Positions 11,354-22,734 of a stretch of DNA of 64,000 bases are shown here, one piece after another. How positions within the stretch are numbered: position 1 is the stretch's first letter; every line of letters begins with the position of its first letter. The translations under genes were made by a program, and so were the position numbers. The notes beneath the pieces were generated by a model that did not search any database, was not told the DNA's origin, and worked only from the letters and a program-made list of their open reading frames with translations. This DNA comes from Yamagishiella unicocca (lineage: Eukaryota > Chlorophyta > Chlorophyceae > Chlamydomonadales > Volvocaceae). Location: positions 682,001 through 746,000 of the forward strand of contig BDSL01000032.1 in assembly GCA_003116995.1 (NCBI GenBank), written 5' to 3'.

Positions 11354-14300
11354 ATGCTGTTGAACCGCTCGGCTTTTTCCATTGCCCAGGACAATGTCGC
11401 ATTCCCATCAGCGGATGAGCAACAGCGTATTCTCAATGATGCCAGCACAGCAATCAAGCGAAGTGCGTTCCTTATGCGCAAAGCCATCGTAAGTGTTGTC
11501 TGAGCTGTTCATCGCCACCGTTGCCATAATTACTGTCTGCATCCTGGGTAAACACGCTAGGGAGCTCCAGATATGGCAACGGAAGCTCGTGAGGCGCGCA
11601 GCGTGTCCCGAGTATTATAATATGCACCGATTGGGCCTGCTCGCCACAACTACGCCACCTGTTATGGGCTTTAACACTAAGGATACATCATGAATGCCAC
11701 GTCAAACCCCTTGCCTTTATTCCGGGGGGGTGGCGCAGGCTCTGCCGGACACATCCCTCCCACGTCCCCTTCCGCATCCCCAGCGGACACTTGCCCGTTT
11801 GCGGCCGTCCTTACCATGCTTTCTAAGCTGTGACTGCGTCACGGCCTGTACGCGTCTGCCCCCGCCTCACCCTCCCCCGCGCTTCCCACCCTCCTCAACC
11901 CGTCACGGCGAGCCCTGTAGGATGATGACAACATGCGTGACGCGCTGAAGCACGCGGCTGCGATGCTAGCCGAGCTGCGGACGTCGCAGCTGCAGCCCCA
12001 GAAATATTACGAGCTGTACATGCTGGCTTTCGACCAGCTGGCACACTTGGAGGTACCGTTAGTAGGGTTTCGGAGGCGGGCGGGCCGTTGGTCCGGGGCA
12101 CAAGGGCGCTCGAGGATTACGGTGGACATTCTCTTTCACACTGCGAGGTGTTGCAGTGGTGCCGTGAGTTGGCGCGCGTAGCAACGGGTAGGGAAAGCAA
12201 GCACAGCCCTGTGTACATGGAGCACGACGGAGGTCCTGACTCCTGATACGCCCATCGTATTTACTACCCTCCCCAACCTGCTGGCTGCCTACCTCCCCGC
12301 CTGGCTGCTAGCCTAAGTCGCCCGCTACCTCGCCCCTACTGTGCGCCACCAAATCGGCACATAAGCCGCACCTAACAGCGCGGGCAGCCCACCGGCAACC
12401 CGCTCTGCCCACGTCTTCCTCAATCGTCCCCCGGCCCGGTTCTGGCCCCACAGGCCTTCTTCGCTGATGAGCGGGGCAAGGGCCGCAGCTACTCGGAGCT
12501 GTACGAGCTGGTGCAGCACGCCGGGAATGTGCTGCCGCGCCTGTGGGTGACTCGGGGACAGGGGGCAGCGTTGAAGCCAGGGGGGTGGGACATGGTTATA
12601 GGGGGGGGAGGGTGGCATAAAACCGGTTACGCGACACGGATAGGATAGCTGGCGCGTTGTCGTCGGGCACCTAGTTGTGGGCGCATGCTGGAACGCTAGG
12701 ACTGACTCCCGAGAAACCTGTGGAGGCAGAGTCCGTCATCTGTCCGTTAAAGGAAAGGAAACAAACGTATGTGCGGTAACGTGCAACGCAAGACGGAGCA
12801 ACGGGGGGGGGGCGGAATGGACGTGGAGAGGTGAGATGCGGTGCAGCCCGTCTCCCTCCCAGCCCGGATACCGACCGTTATCGTGGAGGCGTGATACGCT
12901 ACCAAGCGGCACCAGCGAGCCTCCGTTACCGTCCCGTGTCTTGAACCGCGCCGCCTTGCCGTTTGCGAAACCGTGGTGACAGCAAGGGTTACAAACGCAC
13001 GCGCACAGCGGAAAAACAAGCATATGAGTAGGGGGCGCGTTATAGGGGTGAGGACGTCAGGGCGGGAACCGTGGGCACGGTTGCATAGGGTAGGGAAATG
13101 GTTTCAGCGTGCAAGGGCAGGTTGCATGAGGGCCAAGAGTCAGGGCCCGGAGGCCAAGCGTGCTGGGGTCGGTCCATCCGGCTGGGGCAAGGGGAGGAGC
13201 AGGCCGGGAGTGCTGGCCAGCGGGGCGTAGACGGCTGGGGTGCGGCTGCACTGCGGGCGACGAGAGTCGGGTAGCTTATGAAATAGGCGCGGGGGGGCTG
13301 AGGTGGGGAGTGGGCAGGGCAGTGTGCGCGGAGGGGTCATGGGAGTGACTTGACATGGCGGCCGGCGGGACGCTGTGTGGCCCTGCACGCATCGACTGCT
13401 GGTGGGCGGCGCAGCAGCTCTAGAGACCATTCCACACGCCAGCACCACCATGTAATCACGCACACCATGCAAGCATTGGAACTGCGGGTTCATTCCTTGC
13501 GCTCTCCTCTCTCTGTCGCCGCAGCATTCCCTCCTGCCGTCTCCTGCCTGCCCACCACACATATCGGACGGGAGAATCGGAACGCCGCCTCGGCGCCGAT
13601 GCACCACGGCCTCTCAGCCCTCTCGCCCAGCCGGCCGCACCCACCCGCCCCCCGTTGTCCTCCCTCCTGCCGCCCTTCCTTCCCCCAACACCCCCCAGCT
13701 ACCTGATGGTCGCTGTGGGCTGCCTCTACATCAAATCGCACGAAGCCAGCCCCCGGGACGTGCTCAAGGACCTGGTGGAGATGTGCAAGGTGGGTGTCGC
13801 CGGGGCCGGGGCCGGGTGCGAGCCCGGTGTGCCTCACACGGATGATGATGTGTGAGGACCGTCGAGTCGGCACAGTCGTTACTAGCTTGTAGAGCCGCCT
13901 GGTGGCTGCGGGGGCTGTGCGGCAGGACCTAGAGGCGCGAAGGGCGCAGGTATCGCATCCAGGCCTCGCATGGGGCACTGGGCGGTGTGGTGCGTAACGA
14001 GCCAGCAGCTTAGAGACGCACAGCCACGTTGCTGCCGCCTCCGCCCCTGGAGCTTGCGCCTGGCCGCGTTTTGCCTGGCTGCCGCCCCTCACGCCCCGCC
14101 TCCGTTTCCTCACCCAAGTTCTCCTGCACGCATCCCGACACGTCTGCCCTACACGGTTTTTCTCGCATCCACGGGTCTTCCTCGCGATCCCGCCCCCGCG
14201 TTTCCCACGCCTGATGCCCCTCCCGCCCCGCCCCCGGGACGCCCTCCACCCTCTCCTCACCCTCATCCGCTGCACAGGGCGTGCAGCACCCCACCCGCGG

Positions 14301-17300
14301 CCTCTTCCTGCGCGCCTACCTCTGCCAGCGGGCCAAGGGCATGCTGCCGGACACCGGCAGCGAGTTCGAGGGCCCCGCGTCTGGCTCCATCCACGACGCC
14401 CTGGACTTCCTGATGACCAACTTCATCGAAATGAACAAGCTGTGGGTGCGGCTGCAGCACCAGGGGAGCGCCAGGTGGGGCCGGGGGAGGGCGGGAGGAG
14501 GGGGGGTGGCATAAAAACCGTTTACGCGACAGGGACAGGATAGGGGGCGCATGGTCGTCGGACGCCGGCGCGGGAGGAAGGGGGGAAGGAGTAGGTGGAG
14601 GGTGGAAATGGGGGTGTGGGTGAGGCAGGGGGTGGAGGGCGTCCCGAAGCACGGGTTTCAGGGTTTTGAGGCGCCAGCACTCCCCGTGCATGCCTGCTGG
14701 ATATGTACGTGTAGCGCAAGATCGTAGAGGCAAGACTGTAGAGACCTCCTGCTTGCGCAGTCCTGCTCTCCCCTCCGCTCAGATCACCTCATCTCCCCTC
14801 AGCTTACCTCAACTTACCCACCTCAGCTTACCTCAACTTAACTTACCTCACCTCAACTTAACTTACCTCAATTTACCTCCACCCACCCTGCCCCCCGCCC
14901 CCGGCTCCTGTTAGGGATAAGGAGAAGCGCGAGCGCGAGCGCCAGCAGCTTCAGGACCTTGTGGGCAAGAACCTGACCTACCTCAGCCAGCTGGACGGGC
15001 TCAGCTTCGAGCTGTACAGGGACCAGGTGGGAGGGAGCGGCATGAAATCCGGTTACGCGACATTGATAGGATAGCTGGCGTATGGGGGGGGAAGGGGAGG
15101 GGAAGGACGGCGAGGGGAAGGAAGGCGAGGGGAAGGAAGGCGAGGGGAAGGAAGGCGAGGGGAGGGAAGGCGAGGGGAAGGAAGGCGAGGGGAGGGAAGG
15201 CGAGGGGAAGCAAGGCGAGGGGAAGGAAGGGAAGGGAAGCCGCGACCAGGACTACCGGCAGGCCGGGTTGGGGGGGCGGGGGGCGGGTTGACGCCCCCGG
15301 GCTCACTGCAGCGGAAAGGGCGCGACGCCGCGGGCTAGATGACCGATTGCGTTTTCCGCAGCCTGTCTCAGCCACCCCAGCGCCCAAAGCCGCCGCCGCG
15401 CCCAGGTGCTCCCGCGGCAGGTGCTGCCTGCGGCCCCCCCGGCCACATGCTGCTGTCGGTCCGAGGAGCCACGTAGTCCACGTCCCCGCCTCACCCAGGC
15501 ACTCGCCCGCGTGTCCACACCCTGACCCCCAGTAGCCCCCCAGCGCTCCCGCAGCACGACTCCTCCGTGCCGACCCACGGGTTTCCTCTCATGCCCCTCC
15601 CCCACGTGACCTCGATCGACCTCGACCGGACCGGACCTGCTACAGCACCCCTCCCCCTCTGTCGCCTGTTCCCCTAATCGCTTCCTTCCGTACCGCCGTC
15701 GCGATCCTTGTCTTGCCTCCTGCCCGGCCCCCGCCCCCCCACCGCGCCACGGGTCTTGCTCGAACCCACCGCGCCCCGCACCCTGGCGCTGCAGGTGCTC
15801 CCGCGCGTGCTGGACCAGATCACCAGCTGCAAGGACGACCTGGCGCAGCTGTACCTGATGCAGGTGCGGCAGCACCACCCGGGGGGGAGGGAGTCGCCTC
15901 CTGACGTGCTGGCAAGCGCACTAGACACACACATGGCCACTGTATCAATTATTGCCGGCCCCATTACCGGTATCCATGGCCAGCTCATTAATCATGGACA
16001 ACCTCGAATGAACCGCGAAGGAGCAACATGAGGGGCTCGGAGCGAGGGGCAAATTAGGAAGGGGGGAAGCGCCCAGGCGCAAGGGGTGGGTGGGTATTGA
16101 AGGCCGCCTCACTCACTGGTGGCACTTCACGGTGTGTGCTCCTGCCTGCTGCCGGGCCATTGTTGATCGAAACCTCCGCCGGCCAGCTGCTGAGCTCCCT
16201 CCCACCACCTCCCTGCCCACTACCTCTCCTGCAGGCCCTCATCCAGGGCTTCCCCGACCGCTTCCACTTGGGCACGCTGGAGGCGCTGCTGGGGGTGCTG
16301 CCGCAGCTGCAGCCGGGGGTCAAGGTGGGGGATATGAGAGGATAGCACGGGGGCTGGCGGCGGGTAGGCTGGGGTGGGAGAGGACCGAGTCGGCCGGGGG
16401 TGCGAGGGGTTGCCCGGGGTTGCGAGGAAGACCCGTGGGTTGCCCGGGATTGCCGGGGGGTTTCATAAGGGAATCCGCGAATCCACGGCCGACAAACCGA
16501 GGGCGGTGAATGTGACGGTCCAGCGGAGCGGTGCGGCAAAGAGAAGGAGCGGAGGCGCTGCTGAGGCGTAGTGATAGGCAACGTTGCCGGGGGGGGGAGG
16601 TCCACTGCATGGTTGGTAGGCAGCGCACGGGGGCCCACAGCTATCTGTTGCCGTGGTCGTGTTGACCGCAAGGCGTGCCTGCCGTCGTCGCAGCACGGCG
16701 TCAACGGAGTCTTCTGACCGGCGCGCGCCCCAGCTCGGAGGAAGCGCTCCCAGTATCCCACCTGCCCGCCCTTCCCCGCCGCATCAGCAACTAAAGCGCC
16801 CCCCCCCCGGTGGGTGTCCCCCTCGCTCCTCCGGCCCGCCCCCTCCCCCCCCACACACACACGCGTGCCAGGTTCACAGCGTGATGGCTGCGCTGATGGA
16901 CCGCCTGGCCAAGTACGCTGCGTCGGCGGCCAGCGGCGCGAACGACCCGCGGGTCATCGAGGAGCTGGCGGCGATCGACGCCTTCCGCAAGTTCAGGGAG
17001 GCCATTGCGCAGGTGGGCGCGTACGGCCTGGAGCTGGTCCGTGGGGCTGGTCCGTCGTGGGGCGCGTGGTGGGCCCTATGTCACGGCTCCGTTTCCCCTG
17101 GGGCTTATATGGCCGACATACTTGTAATGCGTTGAAGCCTTGGGCTCTTGATTTGCGAAACCCATGGTCATGCAGCGGTGGCATCATCACGTGTTCTACG
17201 TCAGGCCCCATAGGTATCCGTGGGTCAATGATGTGACAAACCAAATTATTGACACGAACGTTACCTGCGCTACAGCCACAACCCTGACCCCAAACCCGAA

Positions 17301-20300
17301 CCCCGCCTCCCCGCCGCGCCGCAGGTCATATCCTCGCAGCCCAACCTGGCCTCCGCAGACGCCGTGGAGATGTACGTCGCGTTGCTGTCGTACGCAGGAT
17401 CCGTACATCCGGGCGTGCTGTCGTACGTTGATGAGGTGCTGGCGGCGGCGCACACCGCGCTGGGCGACCGCGGCAAGGGGCTCGGCGGCGACGCGAGGGC
17501 GGAGCGGCAGCTGGTGGCGCTGCTGGGGGTGCCGCTCACCAAGTGGGTGTGGCGGGGGGTTCGAGGGAAACCCGTGGATGTCCGGGTGTGGCGGGGGGGG
17601 TACAAAAAACGAACCGGTAACACGACTGGGGAAGTGTAGTGGCGGGGGGGCGGTTGTGGATGGACGAGAAGACCCGGTTACACGACACGGGCCGGAGGGG
17701 GGGGCGCGCCAGGGCCTCACCCAGGGGGAGGATGAAGATGGCGCCGGGGTTGCCCAGGGGCCTGAGGTCCACCGGAAGTTGGGTTGGGAGGTGCGGGGGA
17801 GGGAGCTGGGGCGACGGGTCACCAGGAGGCAGCACCAGGGGTTTAGGGTTCAGGGGTTTAGGGTTTAGCGGCGCCCACCTACACACCCACACACACACAC
17901 ACACACACGAGAGGTAGCAGCAGCCAGGGGCGGGCCTCGTCCCCCCTCCCTCGCTGCCCCGCTCACGTGTGTGCGACCCCCCACTCGGCACTCACCGTAC
18001 AACGCCACTTCCGGCGCGCCAATACTCGGTACGACAGGTACGGCGTTAGCGCCGCCCTGGAGCTGAAGGAGTACCCGCCGCTCACCCGGCTGCTGCGTTA
18101 CGTGACGCACAAGGAGCTGGCGGTCAAGATTGTGCAGCGGGTGGGTCCCTCGGCTTGGGGGCGGTGGGGTGGGTGGGTGGGCTACAATAAAAGAACCGAT
18201 AACTAACGCGACTGGGGAAATGGGGACTGGGGTGTGTTTCGAGGAAGACCCGTGGATGCTGGGGTGGATGGGTGGGAGGAGAGGGGCGGGGGCACTGAGC
18301 TCAAGCATCGCATGCACCGCATGACAGCTATTGCAGGTGGCGGTTCACAGCGCAAGTCGGTGTCGTGCAAAGTGGCCCAGCCTCCCACGATCCTTGCCGC
18401 CTCCAACCTGCCGCTTAAGCCTGTGCTCAATCTCTTACTCTCTCCCCCTGCCGAGCCGCAGGTCCTCGATACGACGCCCGCCCCGGCGGCCGGCAAGTCC
18501 GTCGGCGGCGCCGCAGCAGGCGGCGGTGTCACCATCATCTCCGAAGTGGACAAGGTGAAGATGCTGTTCCGCTTCATACAGCCGCTGGTGGCGGATCCGG
18601 ACTCGCCCGGGGAGGCGGGCGGGGCGGCCGACCTGGACGACGAGGTGAGCGGAACTGGTCCCGACCCGGGTTTCGGAGCGGAGGGCGGGAAAGGGGAGAG
18701 ACGGGCCTGCCGCCGCCGTACCTTGTCGCTCCGATGATGCGTGTGAAGACCGCACGCATCAACATACCCGTCCCCGCCCTCGCGCTTTCCTTCCCCCTCC
18801 TCCCCCCTCCCACGCACTTAACTGCCCGCCTCCTCCACCCCTTCCCACGCCCTCCCCTTCCCCCTCCTCCTTCCCTCCTTCCCCCCGCTGTCAACGGTTT
18901 TCACGCCATCCCCTCCCCCCTCCTCCTTCCCCCTCCTCCCTCCCCCCGCTGTCCGCTTCCCCCTCAGGACCTGGACGAGGAGCAGGTGCTGGTGGCCCGG
19001 CTGCTGCACCACCTGCGCGCCGATGACCCGGACACGCACTGCGCCATCCTGCGCACCGTACACCAGCAGCTGCTGGCGGGAGGGCCCCGCCGCCTGAGAA
19101 CCACGCTGCCCGCCCTCGTGTTCTGCGGACTGGAGCTGCACAGGCGCCTCGCGAAGCCGGCGCCGGCATCGCCGCCGGCGGCTGCGCCGGCAGCCGCAGA
19201 GGTACCGCCAGCCGCAGAGGCGCCCGCGCCGGTGGGTGCGGACGGCGAGGCCGCTGCTGACGGGGTGCCGGAGAAAGGGGAGGCGGGCGAGGAGAGCAAA
19301 GCCGACGCGGGCGAGGGGCCGGCGGCAGCGGAGCCGGAGGCGGTGCCGGAGGCGCCTGCAGCTGCTGCTGCTGCTGCCGTGCCGGCCTCACCAGCGGCGG
19401 TGGCAGCCCCCACGGTGAGCTGCCGAGGGTGTGGGGTGCGCTGCCCGCAGGGCTGCTACCAATAGGGGTCGGGTGGGCTCACCCCTGATGCGGAGCGCCT
19501 ACGGAGTGTCCCGCCGCGACCTGGCTGCTCCTCACCGGGTTAACTTGGGTCTCGCCGCGTACCTCATGGGAGGGGAGGGGGGGAGGGAGAGCGCTTGTTA
19601 CGCGGCCAGCACACCGCTCCTGCGCCGCCGCCAGCCACACCTTGTCTTCCAGCCTGCCCCAGCGACGTTCCGACAATCCGCATGCGCCCACTCACCCGCC
19701 CGCACAAATCTCTCTTTACCCCAATGCGGGAGGGGGGAGGGGCGCCGGAGATTTGTTCATGTTGTGTAACCGGGTCCTTATGCCACCCCCCCAAATCACG
19801 GGCTTTCCTCACCCCCAACCCCCCATTGTGGTAAACGGGTTTTCCCCGTCATCCACGGGTCTTCCTCGAAACCCAACCACAACTGCCCGGCCGCCCCTCC
19901 AGACCACGTGCGAGGTGCTGCTGCAGTTCCTGCTCGCCGCCATTGAGCCCCTGTGCGGCGGACCCGCGGGTCAGCCGGTGACGGCCCTTCGGCTGCTGCT
20001 CGCGTGCGCCTACGTGGCCAGCGAGGAGGCCAGGCTGGAGCTGCTGTCGTACACGTTCTTCGAGGAGGTAAGGGAGGGGGGGATCCAGGCCCGGGAGACC
20101 AACTCGGCCTCCTTTTCCCGCTCCACGCAACAATACACCACAGGGCCAGATTGGGGTGATGCTCTCCACCCGCCTACCCCGCCACCGCCACCGCCCCCCC
20201 AGTCTCGCATCCTCCACGGGTCTTCCTCGACCCCCCCCCCAGTCAGTCACCCCCCCCGTCTCCCTTCCAACCCGTTTCCCCTCCCCCCCTCTCCCTCACC

Positions 20301-21720
20301 CACCTGGCCCCCCAGACCATCGCGTTGTACGACGAGGCCCTCCCCGACCAGCGCACTCGCATCACCGCGCTGTACGACATCATCGGCACGCTGCAGCGCT
20401 GCCGCGTGTTCGGCAGCGAGCACCGGGACAGCCTCACCTCCGCCGCCACGTCGGCCTGCATGCGGCTGGTGTCACGGCGCGAGCAGTGCCGGGCGCTGTG
20501 CGCCGCCGCGTACCTGTGGTGGCAGCAGGCGACGGCGACGGCGGCGGTGGCGGCGGGTGGCGGTGACAAGGCGGCGGCGAAGGCGGACGGCGGAGAGGAG
20601 CAGGCCAGGGAGGGCGTGCAGCCGCTGGTGCGGGATGCCGCGAAGGTGCGGTGGCGGGGGTGCGGCGGGGGTGCGGCTGCGGGAGGTCTGGGATGAGGAT
20701 ACCCGGTGCACCCCTACCTCCCCGCCTCCTACTTCCTCCTCGGCAGCACAGCTACCTCGGCCGGAGACACCAGGTCCACCCGCCTTAGTGCTTCCCTCGC
20801 CCTCGCCCGGCCTTACAATTGTGACACGCAACACAACAACGTTCGCCCTCCCCTCCCCTCCCCTCCCCTTTTAAACATCCCCCCGACCCAAACTAGTAAC
20901 GCCTCTTCCCCATGTCGCTTCACCGGGTTTCCTCCCCTCTTCCCCTGCTCCTCCTCCCCGCCCTCCCCTCCCCGTCCTTCCCTTCCCGTCCTCCCATCCC
21001 CTCCTCCCCCGCCTCCCCTCCCCGTCCTCCCCTCCCCCCCCTCCCCTCCCCGCTGCCCAGGTCGTTGCGGTGCTGCAGCGCGCCGCCAAGGTGGCGGGGC
21101 AGGGCAAGGTGCAGTACGGCGCCACCGGCCGGGTGCGTGACGCCGCCTACATCGGGGCGTACGTGGAGGTGCTGGACGCCATGATGCGCTTCTGGGACTG
21201 CGGAGTGGAGGGCGTGGATGCGGACAAGGTGGGGGGGGTGCGGGGTTGGGGGCTGATGGCATTGGGAGGCCCGGGTCAACGAAACCAGGTACGGCAGCGG
21301 CTGATTGCCCGCTGGAAGGACCCCTGGGAAGGCAGTGGCCTGGATCAGGGTCCGGGCTGGTTGCCGTGTCAGGTCCTGTTCGGATTCCTGTTCGGGCTCG
21401 CCTGACTTCACGCTTGTTTTGGAGCTGCTTCGCAAGTTTGGGGTCACTGCCACGCTGCAATTTGGGTTTTCGGGTGGCTTGGCTGTCTTGTCTCCGATGT
21501 GGGTGCTGAGGTAGCCGCACCCGACCCGATGCGACCCAACCCGCAGGTCCAGGCGCTGGTCGACACCATCCAGGCGGACCTGGCTGCCGGGGTGCAGCCG
21601 GACGCCACCAGTGTGCGCCGCTGGCAGTCCAGTCTGGCGCACATCGCGGCAATGGCGCAGCAGCCGCAGAGCAAGGAGCGGTACGGCAAGATCAAGCTGC
21701 CGCCGGCGCCGACGGCGTGA
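11354..21720 (+). CDS. VPS35: Vacuolar protein sorting-associated protein 35 (retromer core subunit)
   Basis: Seventeen exons in continuous phase: 11354-11488, 11921-12052, 12454-12542, 13699-13789, 14278-14474, 14915-15026, 15795-15863, 16235-16324, 16872-17012, 17325-17542, 18038-18140, 18462-18644, 18968-19414, 19903-20067, 20316-20645, 21061-21228 and 21547-21720. They encode about 947 residues (human about 796). VPS35 is the alpha-solenoid scaffold of retromer, which binds VPS26 and VPS29 and recycles receptors from endosomes. Diagnostic stretches are [28 protein letters not shown], the VPS26-contacting PRLYLM (about residue 117, split by intron 3), [25 protein letters not shown] and [16 protein letters not shown] [11 protein letters not shown]. 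Extra length comes from Ala/Glu/Pro-rich inserts in exons 13 and 15. The start is uncertain: the in-frame ATG at 11354 is used, but a good acceptor (TTGCCCAG) just before GACAATG could join an unseen upstream exon. Confidence 0.96.
12611..12670 (+). repeat. Dispersed intron motif copy, VPS35 intron 3
   Basis: Reads GGTGGCATAAAACCGGTTAC, continuing with GCGACACGGATAGGATAG, starting 69 nt after the intron 3 donor. Near-copies lie in introns 5 and 6 at a similar distance from their donors. Confidence 0.75.
14150..14186 (-). repeat. Dispersed intron motif copy, VPS35 intron 4 (inverted)
   Basis: ACACGGTTTTTCTCGCATCC followed by ACGGGTCTTCCTCGC, ending about 92 nt before the intron 4 acceptor. 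It is the reverse orientation of the donor-side copies. Confidence 0.6.
14505..14566 (+). repeat. Dispersed intron motif copy, VPS35 intron 5
   Basis: GGTGGCATAAAAACCGTTTA, then CGCGACAGGGACAGGATAGG and a GTCGTCGGAC tail shared with the intron 3 copy. It begins 30 nt after the donor. Confidence 0.75.
14800..14880 (+). repeat. CTTACCTCA-type array in VPS35 intron 5
   Basis: Six or more copies of (A)CTTACCTCA occur in about 80 nt. Each resembles the complement of a consensus 5' splice site (GAGGTAAG). It precedes the C-rich tract and the acceptor at 14913-14914. Confidence 0.7.
15037..15080 (+). repeat. Dispersed intron motif copy, VPS35 intron 6
   Basis: GCGGCATGAAATCCGGTTAC, then GCGACATTGATAGGATAGCT, starting about 10 nt after the donor. 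It is the closest relative of the intron 3 copy. Confidence 0.75.
15109..15233 (+). repeat. 15-bp purine minisatellite
   Basis: About eight units of GGCGAGGGGAAGGAA with A/G variants, inside VPS35 intron 6. The strand is almost pure purine. It opens a spurious Glu/Gly/Lys-rich frame. Confidence 0.9.
16421..16440 (+). repeat. Dispersed intron motif copy, VPS35 intron 8
   Basis: TGCGAGGAAGACCCGTGGGT, 97 nt after the intron 8 donor, in donor-type orientation. Confidence 0.55.
16470..16560 (+). mobile_element. Dispersed repeat, copy 1 (VPS35 intron 8)
   Basis: Contains GCGAATCCACGGCCGACAAA followed by a GAGGGCGRNGAA block and GGTCCAGCGGAG. The same order of blocks recurs at 23645-23720 in caleosin intron 1. 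It is probably the end of a short non-autonomous transposable element. No terminal repeats or target-site duplication could be fixed by eye. Confidence 0.55.
17561..17690 (+). repeat. Cluster of dispersed intron motif copies, VPS35 intron 10
   Basis: Three donor-type copies follow the donor at 17543: TCGAGGGAAACCCGTGGATG (17561), AACCGGTAACACGACTGGGG (17612) and GAGAAGACCCGGTTACACGA (17666). Confidence 0.6.
17838..17868 (+). repeat. Interstitial telomere-like TTTAGGG units
   Basis: GGGGTTTAGGGTTCAGGGGT followed by TTAGGGTTTAG in VPS35 intron 10, about four degenerate units of plant-type TTTAGGG. It is directly followed by a (CA)n tract at 17880-17909. Confidence 0.6.
18181..18258 (+). repeat. 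Dispersed intron motif copies, VPS35 intron 11
   Basis: AGAACCGATAACTAACGCGA at 18191 and GAGGAAGACCCGTGGATGCT at 18241, 50 and 100 nt after the donor, both in donor-type orientation. Confidence 0.55.
19761..19870 (-). repeat. Dispersed intron motif copies, VPS35 intron 13 (inverted)
   Basis: GTTGTGTAACCGGGTCCTTA then TGCCACC is the reverse complement of the intron 3/5 copies. A second copy, ATCCACGGGTCTTCCTCG, ends about 33 nt before the acceptor. Both are in acceptor-type orientation. Confidence 0.65.
20205..20230 (-). repeat. Dispersed intron motif copy, VPS35 intron 14 (inverted)
   Basis: CATCCTCCACGGGTCTTCCT then CGA, 85 nt before the acceptor at 20314-20315, in acceptor-type orientation. 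Confidence 0.55.
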
Positions 21721-22734
21721 AGCGGGGAGGAGCGGTGGGCGGGCAGGTCGCGGGGAAGGGAGGGCGGGAGGGAGGGAGGGATCCCTCAGCGTGAAGCGGG
21801 GGTGGGGTGGGCGGGTGGCGCTGGTTGGTGGGCGGGACGGAAGGACGCGAGGAGAGGCAGTGCAGGTTGTAGGTGAGCTGGGATTGTGCGGTGGTGGTGC
21901 GGATAGAGGGCCGGAGAGGCGATGGCGGAGCCTTTAGTTGTGGGATTGGGGCTGGGCTGATGCCGGAAGAGGCGGTGTCAGGCCCCAATTCTGAGCTGGA
22001 CCTGAGGTGGCGCATATACCGAATATTAGATGTTGCATGGAATCATGATGATGAAGCGCCTCTTGCATGTGGACCTTGAAGCCACAGCGCGGCACTTGGC
22101 TGGACGCGTGGCTGATGCCGTCATTGCGACCTCGGACAGCGCCGGCCCGCGGAATCAAAGGCTGTATATGGGGTTGCGCTTGACGTTACAACCCCCTGAT
22201 TCCGTTGTATGATTGAACCTATGCAAGTACAGCGTGCTCGCTGCGTTTCCAAACCCACAAATTGGTTGTTGCAAACAGCAGCGGTGGTTGGTTGCAGCCG
22301 CTGAGAATTAGCCAATACAGCCCGTGCCCGTCAGCTACGGTTTCGTCAGGCTGGTGTTTCACGTTGAAGAAGCCAAACGGGGGTGAGCGCTGGAGCGCCA
22401 CGCGACCTGCAAGCAGAGAAGCCGATAATAGCCTAAATCGTGGAGACCCGCGGACCTGCTGGCCTGCGGTGTCGCGCACGTTGATGCAGGCTCGCAATCA
22501 TTGGCTACCGCAGAACTAGTACAACTTTCCGACAGCTACGCAGGGCAACTATATCTGCGGATCAACGCCCACCTAACCTCCTTTGACCAAGTGTGCGCGG
22601 CGCGTCCGCGCGCTTCTCCCTGCTCCTGCTCCCAGCGCTTGGACTCCTGTCCTGCTCCACCAGTTTCTCCCTTCGAATAAGCTCTCATCGCTGATCCCTA
22701 AGAAGCGCGAAAGCACCGCGCCGCAGCCTCCGTC
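21721..22734. other. VPS35 3' UTR and caleosin 5' region
   Basis: About 1 kb between two same-strand genes. No TGTAA was found on the plus strand here, so the VPS35 poly(A) site is unresolved. A G-rich block (21720-21870) gives way to lower-GC sequence. No third gene is visible. Confidence 0.5.

Noticed and set aside
15082..15291. Glu/Gly/Lys repeat protein
   Set aside because: Encoded by a 15-bp minisatellite inside VPS35 intron 6.
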